A stretch of 57,759 bases of DNA. It comes from Echinostoma caproni (lineage: Eukaryota > Platyhelminthes > Trematoda > Plagiorchiida > Echinostomatidae). The translations under genes were made by a program, and so were the position numbers. Positions 12,182-23,974 of the stretch are shown one piece after another. The stretch covers positions 1 to 57,759 of the forward strand of contig UZAN01041514.1 of NCBI GenBank assembly GCA_900618425.1, in the 5' to 3' direction. The notes beneath the pieces were generated by a model, which did no database searches, had not been told where the DNA came from, and was given only the letters and a program-made list of their open reading frames with translations. The number at the start of each line of letters is the position of its first letter. Position 1 is the first letter of the stretch.

Positions 12182-12804
12182 NNNNNNNNNNNNNNNNNNN
12201 NNNNNNNNNNNNNNNNNNNNNNNNNNNNNNNNNNNNNNNNNNNNNNNNNNNNNNNNNNNNNNNNNNNNNNNNNNNNNNNNNNNNNNNNNNNNNNNNNNNN
12301 NNNNNNNNNNNNNNNNNNNNNNNNNNNNNNNNNNNNNNNNNNNNNNNNNNNNNNNNNNNNNNNNNNNNNNNNNNNNNNNNNNNNNNNNNNNNNNNNNNNN
12401 NNNNNNNNNNNNNNNNNNNNNNNNNNNNNNNNNNNNNNNNNNNNNNNNNNNNNNNNNNNNNNNNNNNNNNNNNNNNNNNNNNNNNNNNNNNNNNNNNNNN
12501 NNNNNNNNNNNNNNNNNNNNNNNNNNNNNNNNNNNNNNNNNNNNNNNNNNNNNNNNNNNNNNNNNNNNNNNNNNNNNNNNNNNNNNNNNNNNNNNNNNNN
12601 NNNNNNNNNNNNNNNNNNNNNNNNNNNNNNNNNNNNNNNNNNNNNNNNNNNNNNNNNNNNNNNNNNNNNNNNNNNNNNNNNNNNNNNNNNNNNNNNNNNN
12701 NNNNNNNNNNNNNNNNNNNNNNNNNNNNNNNNNNNNNNNNNNNNNNNNNNNNNNNNNNNNNNNNNNNNNNNNNNNNNNNNNNNNNNNNNNNNNNNNNNNN
12801 NNNN
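12182..12804. other. Assembly gap (623 N)
   Basis: Unbroken run of N. Any open frame spanning it is an artefact of translating N. Confidence 0.99.
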
Positions 12805-14040
12805 ACCACTCCTGCCACCTCCTGTTCAGTCAACGGGTCATTCCAATAGCCCTAGGGATCACAAAAAATGCTGGACATTGTCGTTATCAATTCAAAGGTA
12901 CGCGCAAGTAGTGAGCGATAAAACTGTCCAGTTTGTGATAAAAATTCGTTTCGTTTAAACTGCACGGTACTGAGTAAACATTGGTTTAACGATTCACATA
13001 CACTGAAATATGCGGCAGCCAAATACAATATGTTTTGGGAGACTTTTTGAGGCTTGGGCCTTCCGAGGGTTAAATTGTTGACAAAAAATGACAAATGATG
13101 TGTTAAAGAATGTGAAGTGAGGTAATTTAAAATCAATTACAAGTGTTTTGATTGTTTTTGATTAGAAGACTATTTGTTCGAAGAACTTAACTGATCTTTG
13201 CAGTAATCATGTTGGATTCCGTAATTCGACTTCCATAAATAAAAGCGTTAAGTAATTGTTGCTCTGATCGTTTCTGCAATTGTTTTGGTTGATATTTATG
13301 AATATTGATATTTAGCTCAATCAAGAAACAAATTATGACAAAGTTCATTTTAAAGATGCCAGAATCGTTAACTTTGAAGTAAAACGATTTCCATCGGATT
13401 TCAACATTTTATTTACATATTTCATAAATCAGCTGATGATGTTTTCGAGAGCATCACACATGGAGATTTGCAGCTTGCATTTCAGTCGCAAGAAAAACGA
13501 CAAAAAATGCATGCAGTGAATACTAATTTACAATAGAAATGAAGTATTTACAATAGCGTCATCTAGAAGTGATCATAGTTGAAATGTGATCAACGTGTAA
13601 TAATAATATCCTGATCTGATATCCATCCGAACAAGATTATCCTATCAATTTGATCGGATTATGAGATATTTCGTTTAGTCATTGAGCCTGATCAAGAAAA
13701 CAAATAAACATACATTCAGGTCACTGTCACTTGTGTGCAGTGGTCTAAAATGAGTGATATTGATTCTGACTGATCATCACGCAGGTGTTATTTTCACTCA
13801 GGTGCCCCAGTTCCTTCAGGTGGAAACATATAGGAGTTTCTTTCCTTCTAGTGCTCATATGAAGTGCATATTCAACCAGCAGTTCAAGATTCCTTTGGTA
13901 GCTAGGGTTGGGTGACAATCACGCACACTTTTCACGCGAGTATTCTAGAGTTCAGCTGTAAGAAGGGGCGTTTTGTATGCACCACTACCGATCTCGAAGA
14001 GAGAGCAAAAAGTGATTCTGATGCATCCGGAATTTGCGGT
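12805..14040. other. No gene recognised
   Basis: AT-rich sequence with frequent stops in all frames. The 94-codon minus frame at 12852-13136 has no motif or matching acceptor. Confidence 0.4.
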
Positions 14041-14225
14041 TCACTTGTTGAAATTTGGTTTTGTGTGAAGATAACACTTAAAGGATAGGTCAGTCCCAAT
14101 GGTCTCTGATATAGACTGTGAACTGTCGATAATGTTGAACCAAGCGGTTACAAGAAAAACACGACCTGATCCAGTTAATCCCAGATCAACATTGACTTTT
14201 AACTCAGAAAGTATTACCGCAGTTC
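14041..14225 (-). CDS. Candidate exon of unknown gene, ending in stop
   Basis: A strong minus-strand acceptor (CATCACTTCCTACAG) precedes 14225. The frame that follows is protein-like: alternating hydrophobic and charged residues (ILSELKVNVDLGLTGSGRVF, then LVTAWFNIIDSS) suggest beta-strand-rich structure. It closes with TGA at 14041. The frame is also open upstream to an ATG at 14250. The VTAWFNI segment faintly recalls the extracellular start of cys-loop receptor subunits, but the flanking signature residues are absent, so no function is assigned. Confidence 0.26.
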
Positions 14226-14250
14226 CTGTAGGAAGTGATGTTTTAGACAT

Positions 14251-15943
14251 CGAATAACTCTGGCTTTCTCACTCTACGTTGCCGTTAATTCCATCTTTGC
14301 ATAAATTCTCCAGTAATGAACAATTATTTGTCTTGATTTTGTTTGATAGAAAAGGTGAAAGTAGAACTACCTTGAGCGTGAACTTATGAACTTGCCGGAA
14401 GGGTATCGAACGGTAGTAGAAACACGTGAAACAAACCACTTTATTACATAAAAAATAATAGTTGTTATTTCTTAGCTGAGCATCTTAATTACTTTGTCAA
14501 AAAGCGAATACAATACATTAAAAATCCGTTTACTGGGATTAAAGGTGGCCAACCAAACTTGTTCATTTAATGTGTGATCGTAGGTTGACAGTTGCGCAGT
14601 TTTGAACATTCAGACTGCGTGATAATGGGCTAAACGTTTCGACGGATTAATTTTCTTTCAATTGTTTTTGATGAGATTGAAAAGGGAAATTAACAGAGTT
14701 AATCACTTTCCTTTCACTTAGCTTCATACATTGTACGCAATGGCAAACAATTCGAGTCTCAATTTGAGGAATGAGGTTGGGTCTGAGGGCGTTTACTAGC
14801 CTACGGGCTAGTGTGTGCACGGTGTTCATTGATATTGAAATATCTATTGGTTGGAGAAATGGGCCTGCATGGGCAACTCACAAAGAATGAACAACATGGA
14901 AGCAACAAACGACGCTTGGTTTAATCTGTTTTCACAACTCATGTCTCCTGTCATTTTAACCCAGAAGTGTGACAATAGCAGTATAACGGAATGCGAGAGT
15001 CGATTCAAAGCAAACTTTCTTCACTCTCCGAGTTGTTCTTATTTGAAGACTTGTGTGCGTGCGCGCTCGTGTGCGTTGAATTCTTTTTCTGTCCGTGGAA
15101 CAAGCTCTTTTATGTGCCCCTGTTGAAATGTACAGGAGGAGGGAGAGGGGTGAAGCACCTTTGAACTTGCTCGTGTTTTCCTGAAGCCTTTTATGTTTTC
15201 TTCCGATTGTATGTATGAAAACCAGGAAATTCCTCACTCATCACTTGGCTGACTATCATCTTATATGCTGAATACCCCTGTGCATTGTTCACCGCGTACA
15301 AATTTACATTCCTCTGATCACAGTTATAACATACTTCAGTTCACTTTTGTGGTGTTCTCGAGGAAACAGTTCACAAATGCAACTACACAGATCTAGTCAA
15401 CGTGCTCCCAAGCATCGACGAACCTAACTGTATTGCCTCTTTTGGTGGCATTAGGAAGGAGTGATCGGATGAAAATCCACAGAAACGGCTCAATCTATCA
15501 TGCAAATACTGATAGAATAATGAAGCTTTTCAGTCTGATAGTGGTGTTGCATGGATACTGTGGGGGTCAGTTTAAATATACCTCAAATATGGTAATTCTT
15601 AATAAGCCAAACACCAATTCAGGGGTGGATTTGCTGCACAAAAATTTTCGAAATGGTTGTCAGCTGTTACAGCATTTTCAAATGCCAATTCCCTGTAATA
15701 ACTGTCCGTTATTTTACCACACTATCCTACCTGATTCGGAGCTTACTTGTAATGTGCACACTGGGGTTAAGCAAATTTAGTTTTACGCTTTCAGGCACGA
15801 GAGACCTGTCGTTCCCTGAAATGCATTCGATATATATGTACCTGACGGCGTTCTCCCACACTGGTTGTTTTTTCTCAGTCCCAAAGTAGATTGAACTCCA
15901 TTCTACCTTCTTACTTCATAAAACTGTTTTCATTTGAGTAATA
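14251..15943. other. No gene recognised
   Basis: Open frames at 14851-15126 (+), 14956-15237 (-), 15433-15780 (+) and 15653-15889 (+) overlap one another and have no family motifs. The 15.1 kb minus frame is low-complexity Arg/Thr from GT-rich DNA. Confidence 0.35.
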
Positions 15944-16090
15944 GAGGATTTGATTAAATCTCAAATTGAAATTCGTCGTGTATATGGCAAATGAAGCGTA
16001 AACTGAAAAGCTGGGATGCACTAGACAGCTGTTTCGACCTGTTTGGGTCTCTTCAGCAGTGCGATTCCATCAACCCCGCTGGGGATTGAA
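15944..16090 (+). repeat. Short dispersed repeat, family F copy 1
   Basis: The sequence GAGGATTTGATT...ATTCGTCGTGTATATGGCAAATGAAGCGTAAACTGAAAAGCT and the following GACAGCTGTTTCGACCTG block recur, inverted and rearranged, at 31656-31805. This copy lacks the second arm that makes the 31.7 kb copy a foldback. The right limit near 16090 is set by loss of similarity. No pol III promoter was seen in it, so SINE status is undecided. Confidence 0.65.
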
Positions 16091-16098
16091 CTGTTTAC

Positions 16099-16246
16099 CG
16101 TCGCTGTGGTATTTCCGAGAATCTGTGCAAACATATTGATTCCTGTGATCAATATATCGACAGCCTTGAGTGTATAAAAGACGATCGTAAGCATTTTGAT
16201 CCCGTTCAATGAATGTCACGTCACCGTAGTCAACTGCGATCGGCAT
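16099..16246 (-). CDS. Candidate exon of unknown gene (short ORF 16070-16246)
   Basis: A 58-codon minus-strand frame starts at an ATG (16246-16244) with A at -3 and no upstream open reading. Composition is unusually protein-like for noncoding DNA (MPIAVDYGDVTFIERDQNAY, then RLLYTQGCRYIDHRNQYVC), rich in Asp/Arg/Tyr/Gln with two Cys. A donor-like GCGACG/GTAAAC ends the potential exon at 16099. Beyond it the frame runs into the family F repeat and stops at 16070. No homologous family was recognised. It could be a first coding exon or a chance frame. Confidence 0.27.
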
Positions 16247-16249
16247 TTA

Positions 16250-17806
16250 CTCCCACGCAGGCTATTGCCTACTGGTAATACAGTCTCCCATACAGTGTCC
16301 CCTCTGTATTATTAAGCTGAGCAAATGTTATTACAAAACCGTGAATATGATTTTGCCAAAGTTGTTAATTGTACTCACCTCCGTCTTAACAGCAATTTTC
16401 TTTATTTTTCTTTGCCAAAAATTGGTGCACACCATTGTAGTTTTGCTTAATGAAAAAGACAAACATATTCAGCTATAAATTGGAGGCACCGTATTGTTTT
16501 TATCAAACTGGGCATGTTGAAACCGAATAATCAATGTTCACATTTAACCGTTTACGTAGTAATCACTTAAAAACGCACGAAGTACGAATTGAATATGTTA
16601 GAGGGTTTATAAAAGCTGGAACAACGTTGTTTTTTCAGCCCACCAATGTCGGTCTCACACTCTTCAATATGAAATTTCTCGAATACGCAAAATACTTCTT
16701 ACTCCATCTTTTTTATTTTCGCTCTAAAATGCATTTTTCTGTCAAAAATCTGTCACGGGAAGCCCACTTATTACTTTCACTTTCGCGAAATAACAATTAT
16801 ATGCACAAGGCTTTCAAGCAGAAAAAAGGCCTTTATTCAAAATGGATTATAATTATCACAGAATCAAATTTAGTTGCACATTGAGAATCACGAAGTGGTC
16901 TCCCTCATGTTTTCAGTTCAAATAACTTTGTGTATTGCAACTAAATGGCCTTGACATTTTCTGAACTTTTGATAAAATTGGTCGGCAGCCATTACCAATG
17001 TAGTTGTAAACCCAGATAACTTATTATGTGACAAGGCAGATCAGAAAATCTTTCTTTCGATAAAATCATGTCACTAAAGAAAACAAACATTTTATACATA
17101 AATTTCATTAAGTTCTCTAGGAGCATGAAGAATGTACTTACACGGTTGACGATGACAATCCTACACAAATGTTGTTTCTCGTAAAAACCAGAAAGCGGAG
17201 GACGCGATATTAAACAACTAAACTACCGGAGTACCCATACCTGTTAGAACTTCCCGCACAGTTACCCTGAACACCGGTTTGGTTTAGTCTATTACATTTC
17301 TTGACAACGATATTTCGTGATGTTTGGCTTTTAAAATTAGTTTTCTGCATTCAGTAGGAACCTGGTAAAAGAGGAGTTGCATGTTTGACACATATTGCAA
17401 ACGAATAAGAAGATTAGAGACTGAAATCTGTCATGGATTCATCACGGTAAAAACTAAGAATTCCAGTGGCAGAAACCTTTTTCTTAAAAGCAAAATAGTA
17501 TATTTTGCAAGCTAAAGTAAACTCTACAGATACACATGAGAATGCTGGTTGGTCGATATTTATTACATTATATTAACATATTATCATTTCACTGTGGTCA
17601 GCAATGGGTTTGCTGCACAGAAAGGAATCAATTCGTATTACTTTTCCTTCATAATGTTTATAAAATATTCCGTTACAAGAGAAAAATAGGTATCGTTTGA
17701 ACTGCGATTACGACTCCGGGTCTTGCGTCTTTCTCGTCCCTTGGTCAACATTATGTCCTGGTGGTGTTTTGTGAAAGTCGAACAAGAACGGGAAAACTGT
17801 GCTTAC
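16250..17806. other. No gene recognised
   Basis: AT-rich sequence. The 116-codon plus frame at 16534-16884 is Phe/Leu/Lys-rich without motifs and is judged a chance open frame. Confidence 0.35.
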
Positions 17807-17871
17807 CCCTCTAAGCCTTCCTAAAACCCACGGAAAATTGTTCAAGCGGAAAACGCATCCACGGGACTTAT
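17807..17871 (-). CDS. Candidate small internal exon
   Basis: On the minus strand a near-consensus acceptor (GGGGTTTCTTACAG) and donor (AGAGGG/GTAAGC) bracket 65 bases that are open in one frame (SRGCVFRLNNFPWVLGRLRG). The surrounding open frame spans 17708-17905. The splice signals are good, but pairs like this arise by chance and the peptide matches nothing known to me. Confidence 0.15.
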
Positions 17872-17905
17872 CTGTAAGAAACCCCAGGGTTCCGTTGTGC
17901 AACAC

Positions 17906-19120
17906 GAAATTGCTTTTTATGAAGAAATCCTAATACGCAGATATACCTGAATCTTAATTAAAAAAGTAACGCCAATTTAAACAAAAAACGAACACACCCA
18001 TAGGCCAATAACCACTTGTTTTTTTTCATTGATAATGTGAGCAATACATATATCTATTGATCTAAGTATAATTTAATAGGGATAGAAAAGTAGAACACAG
18101 GCTCAAGCCTTTCGTGGGAGTTACTTCACGTACCAAATTCAGTGACACTCATCATTGCGTAGTTCTATCAATTTGTCCCTCGATTCTGCCAGAAAGCCGG
18201 TAGAGTATGTTTATGGAACCATCAAAGCAATCATTTCCTGTTCAACCCATGTGTTTGTCAACCGTGATCTCGCTTTAAGATATACCACCTGGGTAGTAAT
18301 ACACAGTACCACATAGTTTGCCGACGACAGAGTTTCTTAGCTCCCGCACACAAGCTTTCATTTGTGCTAACTCACTCGATTCATACTTTATTTTGTTGTC
18401 CACTGCGCCTCCAATTTGTCAGCCTATTTTTCAATACGTAACCAGATGCGTTTCACTTTTCGTTGGAATCAATAGTCACCTCATTGAACACGAGTGAACA
18501 GTAGTATTTGTGAATGTTTCTGATGTTTGCAGTGAATATTCTGAATTTATACTTCATTTCTTTTATTTTTAGATGAATCTCTGTAGGTAGGAGGCTTCTG
18601 TGTCCACTAACCCTTGCGTACCGAAAGTGACCATTGGCCCTGTTTGGTAGCACACTGACGAAGAGGGGCAGCTCAATGAACAAAAGTCACTGCAAAACTC
18701 TAATCCACGGAGCTCTTCACGGTCGATTTCGTCCGACGAACATCTATGGGGTGAATCAGTTTGTAGCAAAAAGTGATGCATACGACCTGACATTGAGGTC
18801 AGTATTCATGAGAGCACCCTTCTAAATAGAAAGTTGCAAATTGGTTTTGACGAAAAAGAATGCCATTGATTAGAAACTGCCAGGGGGTTACTGATACGAT
18901 GGAACTGTCGATTGATATCAGACAAATTCCAACGGTTGAAATAACGAAGATCAAAATCGTTTTGTTCATTGCTGTTCACTTAGATAGACAGTACCTGTAC
19001 CAATCGGATCCGAAAGAATAGCGCACAGAAAGGGGTTGCGTAAACTATAAAAATTGGACCTACTCTGCACCGTCAGGAAAGAAACGCAAAAGGTCATCAT
19101 TCAGATATCTATCTTCATAT
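17906..19120. other. No gene recognised
   Basis: Overlapping frames on both strands at 18453-18825 show no motif. The rest has frequent stops. Confidence 0.35.
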
Positions 19121-19126
19121 TTTATT
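19121..19126 (-). promoter_or_regulatory. Possible polyadenylation signal AATAAA
   Basis: TTTATT on the plus strand reads AATAAA on the minus strand, about 200 bases downstream of the stop codon of the candidate terminal exon at 19328-19579. The spacing is plausible for a 3' UTR, but the hexamer is common in AT-rich DNA. Confidence 0.25.
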
Positions 19127-19327
19127 GAAATGGAAACCAGGTCCCACTATTGGATAAGAGTTCTGTGGTTGCACAGTTTTCTTTACTCTATGACAAAATA
19201 GACGTGAGTTGAACAATGCTTTCATAAGAAGAGTGAATTTCCTGATTTTCTTGACCATATACTAACTAGACTATTCCATTATTCCACTAAATAAGCACAA
19301 ACCACTAAACTTAGAATGATTTTATCC

Positions 19328-19579
19328 TTAAGTTGAACCACAAACTCTGTAGGGCTCCGTCCGGATGGATATTCCTTTCCCACATAAATTTGCAGTTTTC
19401 TCTTGGTTCTTCCACACATTCTGTACTGTTGATAGGGTGTGACTCATTTTTCCTAATTGAGGTCCATCACAAGGCAGCTTCTTCAAACCCAGTCTATTTG
19501 CAATAGAACCTGAGATCAAACTCTGGTTAGCACGTTCGAGGTTTTTTTGATATTTCAAAGCTCTTTCTTTCGCCAAATC
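19328..19579 (-). CDS. Candidate terminal coding exon, unknown protein
   Basis: A minus-strand acceptor TTATCTATTTCTGCAG precedes 19579. The exon is open in phase 0 for 83 codons and ends in TAA. The peptide is basic and helical at its start (LAKERALKYQKNLERANQSL), then loop-like (GPQLGKMSHTLSTVQNVWKN), with a C-terminal TEPYRVCGST. This looks like the end of a cytoskeletal or nuclear coiled-coil protein, but I recognise no family. An AATAAA lies about 200 bases downstream. Upstream exons were not identified with confidence. It is the most convincing of the minus-strand candidates because acceptor, length, composition, stop and polyadenylation signal agree. Confidence 0.38.
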   Translation of the reverse strand, partial: DLAKERALKYQKNLERANQSLISGSIANRLGLKKLPCDGPQLGKMSHTLSTVQNVWKNQEKTANLCGKGISIRTEPYRVCGST

Positions 19580-20689
19580 CTGCAGAAATAGATAACAAGT
19601 GTTTATCCGGAGTGAACTTTGCCAAATAACTTGATGTCACTGTACAGTGATAAACATTTAATGAACAGTGGTTTCTATCATTCCAACTTCGAAATTTAAG
19701 ACAGCTTCTCACTTTCTGGTCACTTATTTCCCTACCCTACATTGTTCCTCTCTGGTGACGTTTCTGTCTAGCTTGAACCAGATTTTTGAAGTCGTATGTC
19801 GCCCTTTAACGGTTATTCGTGTTATTTTAAATGTCCGTAATCGAGTCAGTTGTAAATCTGTCTGATCATCTAGATTTTGTATGAACCTTTCGAAAAAGAT
19901 TCTTGTGGACCCAGGCCAAAATAGGAGTTAATGTGCTGTTATATATCCATCTATCCACAGACTGCGAAGTTCCACGCAGACTGGCAGACTCGCTAGAGGT
20001 CCCCCCTAGGTCCTTTTTCGTACGTGTACTCACCCACAACAACGAGGGGGGGGGGGAGAGATTGGCTATAGAAATCAACTTTAACCAGTATTTCATTCTT
20101 TCATCTCTGCAAACAAAAATTATATGTGAGATGTATTCAATGTAACGGTTGACGTGTGCAGCTTTTTAGCTGGAATGTGAGCTACTATGCCCGCAAAAGT
20201 TAAGCAGTACACAAAAGCAGTTACCAACTGCCCGATAACGATAATTACGATACTTTAATAAGAAACAATGAAAAAGTAGTTTTCAGGAATGGAAAAAGAG
20301 TTAACCAAATAGCTACCACACAAGATGATGGTATTTAACAGACAACGTTGGTGCTGTTTTTTGTAACATAAATCGTGTGACAGCAACCGAACTATTTGAA
20401 ACTATAATAGTGACTTATTTAAGTTATGTATCTTTGGAATTCCACTTCTTCAAAGTTAAATTTTTACTTAGAGTTATTGGCGTGTTTTAGGACACAGGTT
20501 CGATAGAAATATTTTGATGAAATTCTTATCTATGGTTCAAAGATCAAAGATGTATTATGGAAATAACTTACAAGCTCAGGCTTTTCTCGTCCCATAGGTT
20601 CATGTTGTGGTTAAAAGACAGCGATACATGCAATGTCTTGTTTAAAATGTCGCATGATACGGTATTGTTCCACTGCTGCAAGCAGCCTC
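19580..20689. other. No gene recognised; poly-G at 20045-20056
   Basis: Open frames on both strands at 19866-20145 overlap and have no motif. A run of about a dozen G lies in the middle of this stretch, near 20045-20056, and is a likely indel hotspot. The surrounding CCACAGACTGCGAAGTTCC-type sequence may be an unrecognised repeat. Confidence 0.3.
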
Positions 20690-21830
20690 ACTTATGTTGG
20701 AATGTTAGTGCTCAAGCTTCAACGAGCCTCAGTTTGAAAGATTCAATGCTTGGCGTACAGACGGCATGGGGTAGGAGAGAGTTGTAGATGGAACACACTC
20801 TGACTGCGAATGATTGCCGCCGGCATTCCGATCGGCATTTTCAGACCACTAGTTTAAACGGATGTCCTCTGTGATGAACGTTGGGTGATACTTTAAGGAG
20901 TAGGCGACACAGATGACTTGGGGTTTTCATTATTTGGTATTCCATAATCATGTCTCTTCTGATACACCGGTAGTGACTGGAATATAACCCCAGAGATCTC
21001 AGTCTCTCTGCGTATGAACAACGATTCAACCCCCTAACCACTTTAGTTTCCATGCTTTGTGGACGTTCCTACATTTTGCAATCACGTAGCCATGGGTAAC
21101 ATGTCTGGATAGGGTACTTTGTGAGTGGGCGACTCTATGCTGACAGAAGACGGGGGAAAGCACTGACTCAAACTGGCCAAAGATACGCCGAACCCGACAT
21201 TCTCTACAGCTGCGTTCGACACCCTGGTGCAGTTGAGTGAGCTGAGTTTTCTTGAATGATGATGCTCAGAATATTCTCACTTGAGGCGTGTGACAGCTGT
21301 TCATTTCCGAGGAAATACGAAAATCGTGAATTCAATATCGTTCACAAGAAACCAGAGTGAGGTGCTTCCAGCTTTCACTGAAGTGCCAGTGAGCCCGCTG
21401 GTTGCGTCACTGTATTCCAAATTTTGGTGTCATCTGCAAACAGTAGTGATTTTGGCCCCGAGCATTGGGTAGGTCGTTTATGAATGTTAGCGAAAGTCAC
21501 GGACCAAGCACAGATCCTAGTGGAACCTCACGATTAACCTCCATAGGACTGGGAAGCGAATCAGAAACACGAACCGTTAGGGTCCGATGTCGGAGAAATA
21601 GTTCTATCTAATCAAGCATGAGACCCCGAATACCGCAATGATAGAGTTTCCGCAGTAAATTATCACCCGATCAAATGCTTTTGAGAAATTTAGATAAATA
21701 ACGTCTCTCGCGTCATCTTCGTCGACTGCTTTTGTCCATTCTTCTCGTGCGATGAGAAAATCGGTAGATCAGAATCGCTTCCTTTTAAATGTTATTTAAC
21801 TGCATATCTCCTCACGCTCAGCAATATGTT
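20690..21830 (-). mobile_element. CR1/jockey-type LINE remnant (RT to C-terminus)
   Basis: Read on the minus strand, in successive frames, this segment encodes recognisable LINE ORF2 parts in the right order. They are YLNFSKAFDRV (RT motif A, near 21690), GIRGLMLD and LRHRTLTVRVSDS (near 21600), VPLGSVLGP (motif B, near 21530), LLFADDTKIW (the catalytic F/YADD, near 21435), then the post-RT block KVVRGLNRCSYAERLRSLGL (near 21040-20985) and a terminal ESFKLRLVEA block near 20725. Stops and frameshifts occur throughout. The endonuclease domain and 5' end are absent. It is inactive. Confidence 0.85.
20841..21053 (-). pseudogene. LINE post-RT domain fragment
   Basis: This 70-codon open piece holds the thumb/connector signature of non-LTR RTs: a VVRGLNRCSYAERLRSLGLY block followed by HYRCIRRDMI (usual YRRLRGDLI). 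It is the longest uninterrupted part of the 20.7-21.8 kb LINE remnant. The RT catalytic motifs lie upstream in other frames. Confidence 0.8.
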
Positions 21831-22340
21831 CGCATCAAATCGTTGACCTTTCCAATTGGTGGAATTCAAACGGCATTTCACATGTGTTCTTATAGATATT
21901 GATTTAGGATTTTGTTAGTCCGTTTACGAAAACCCAACACAATAAACTGTGTGACGCAAGTCAGTGAATTAGAATGGTATTTTACAGAGGACAATCAATA
22001 CATTGTGTACGCCCGCGAATGGTCTGAGCAACGCTTTCGTGCATACATGATCTGTTCGGAATATTAAAAAAATTGAGCCTGCCGGTCATTAGTTCCTGAA
22101 TGACAATTGCCATCAACTTGCCTCGACATTCCGACCGGTTACAAATTTGGGTCTTGTGAAACGAAGGTACATATGATATCATGAATGCGGTTAGAAAAAG
22201 AATTGGGGCAACCTCAGTCGCGAAACATCTACACGCACAGATTTATGATTTATCAAGAGCTGAAAAGGTTGCCATTTACCCAGTTTTGTCTATTGATTTA
22301 CGAGTCGTAATAATGTGTCCTTTGTTAGCAGTTGATTCTA

Positions 22341-22391
<51 letters not shown>

Positions 22392-22869
22392 GCATGTGTT
22401 GGGCACATGACAAAAGAGATAAAGTGGAATAAACCAGTACCTTTTACTACAAAAATAATTGTCAGCTGTAGTAAAAAAGATTAAGCATTACCATCAAAAA
22501 CACAGTACAGGAGAGTGTAACAGGCAACCAATTGCTGCATGTTTTGTTTATTGATTCTGTAAATGAAGAGTTCGCAGTGCGAAAGAAGAGGATAGAAAGA
22601 TGTTGGTTGGTGTTCTTAAAAACAGTTATTTAATAAAATTTAACAGCAGCGTGAAACCTTGACGGATGTGGAAACGGGAAAGAATCTCGGCGGAGGGTGA
22701 AGCCGGACTATTATTGAAACGATCACCTGGCGATGGAATAGTGACTGTAAACGAAATTCTGCTTACATGTGCAGCTCAAATACTGCTCGCGAAACAAATC
22801 TAAGACGGTTATAAAAATACGTGAGCTAGATTGTCTGCTTGATCAAAAATATCTCGTACGAATCAATCA
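21831..22869. other. No gene recognised apart from microsatellite
   Basis: Frames at 21982-22182 (-) and 22181-22432 (+) are not supported; the latter is partly translated (TA)n. A long 5' part of the LINE may be present in unrecognisable form up to about 21950. Confidence 0.35.
22342..22391. repeat. (TA)n microsatellite
   Basis: About 50 bases of TA repeats with one TACATA interruption near 22376-22381. Confidence 0.97.
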
Positions 22870-23106
22870 CTAAACAACAGTGGTGCAGCAAAACAAAAGG
22901 CCATGCCGGGAGAAGAATCCAACACATTCCGCTTCTTTTGAACATTTTCCGTGGGATACTTGGAGGTATATTCGGCCAATTTTTGTTCGTGAGACTGATT
23001 GTTCTGCCCCACGCGTCATCCACGTTTCTGACTGTGGTTCATACATGTTCTCCTGCAAATTGCTTGTCACCTCCATTTCCTCCTCTCCGATAGCATCCTC
23101 TTCCAT
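22870..23106 (-). CDS. Weak candidate exon, acidic N-terminus
   Basis: A 78-codon minus frame starts at an ATG directly after an in-frame TAA. It begins with an acidic stretch (MEEDAIGEEEMEVTSNLQEN) and continues with mixed composition. Two plus frames are open over the same bases, one ending at a fair donor (GTCAG/GTAGGA near 23160), so strand is uncertain. No family was recognised. Having several open frames at once may simply reflect local higher GC. Confidence 0.15.
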   Translation of the reverse strand: MEEDAIGEEEMEVTSNLQENMYEPQSETWMTRGAEQSVSRTKIGRIYLQVSHGKCSKEAECVGFFSRHGLLFCCTTVV

Positions 23107-23169
23107 TTACCATAAATATACTGTCTCTTTGTTTGGGACGTTGGTCGCAGTATGTCAGGTAGGATGATC

Positions 23170-23860
23170 ATAAAACTCATATAGACGAAATTGGGAACCA
23201 TCACCTGAGATCACCTGAAATCCACATACTTCGGAATCAATAATCGAAATGTTGTCTAAGTGGGAGTGTTTTTGCTGCTCCAGAACTGACTAATTTTTAT
23301 TTTAATGCGTGTTAAGACTATCTAAATGCCACAAAGTTGTGCAAATATTTTCATTTTTTCTAGAATGCTAACTGAGAATAGTGAAATAAATGCGCAATCG
23401 AGTTTTCTCACGAGTTCAGGTAGGCGTATTTTTCAAACAGGTAGCGGTAAGAAGCGTTGGCAAGAAAATCAATCCACGGTTTGAACGTTAGCGTAGGCTG
23501 CATAAGCAAAGGAAGCTGATTCTGGCTTGACCAAAATATCGAGGACTCATTAGTTCGAGTCAATATTTTTAAATGCTTCCGTAAGGACAGAAAGCATTGT
23601 AAGAAGAAAACAGGAGGTGGAATGATCACATACATCAGCCCAGCGTGGAGCTGGAAATCTGGAGTTCTTTTTGATTACTCCGCCAATGGCAACGACTGAT
23701 CATTTATTCAATGTTCCTCTAGATTTGCACGATATACAAGCATAATCATTACCAATACATACATAGCCTCTATTCAACCGAGTCTCACATTTAATCCTTC
23801 TTTGATGCGTTTATACCGTCTTTCGTTCCCCTAATTGACGACATTTTCCTCATTCTTCTC
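23170..23860. other. No gene recognised
   Basis: AT-rich, stop-dense sequence. The 75-codon minus frame at 23408-23635 has no supporting signals. Confidence 0.35.
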
Positions 23861-23974
23861 ATAATCACACATCAACTTTTCTCGTACCCTCTCTTGGCTT
23901 AACTGATATTTGCTAATCCTCCACAAGAGGTGATTCGTTTTTAGACAAGATAATTACTAATCACCCAGAAAATT

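Noticed and set aside
11982..12849. Two open frames of 244-283 codons
   Set aside because: Almost entirely translated N from the assembly gap.
16534..16884. 116-codon plus frame
   Set aside because: Same reasons: hydrophobic AT-rich translation with no supporting signal.
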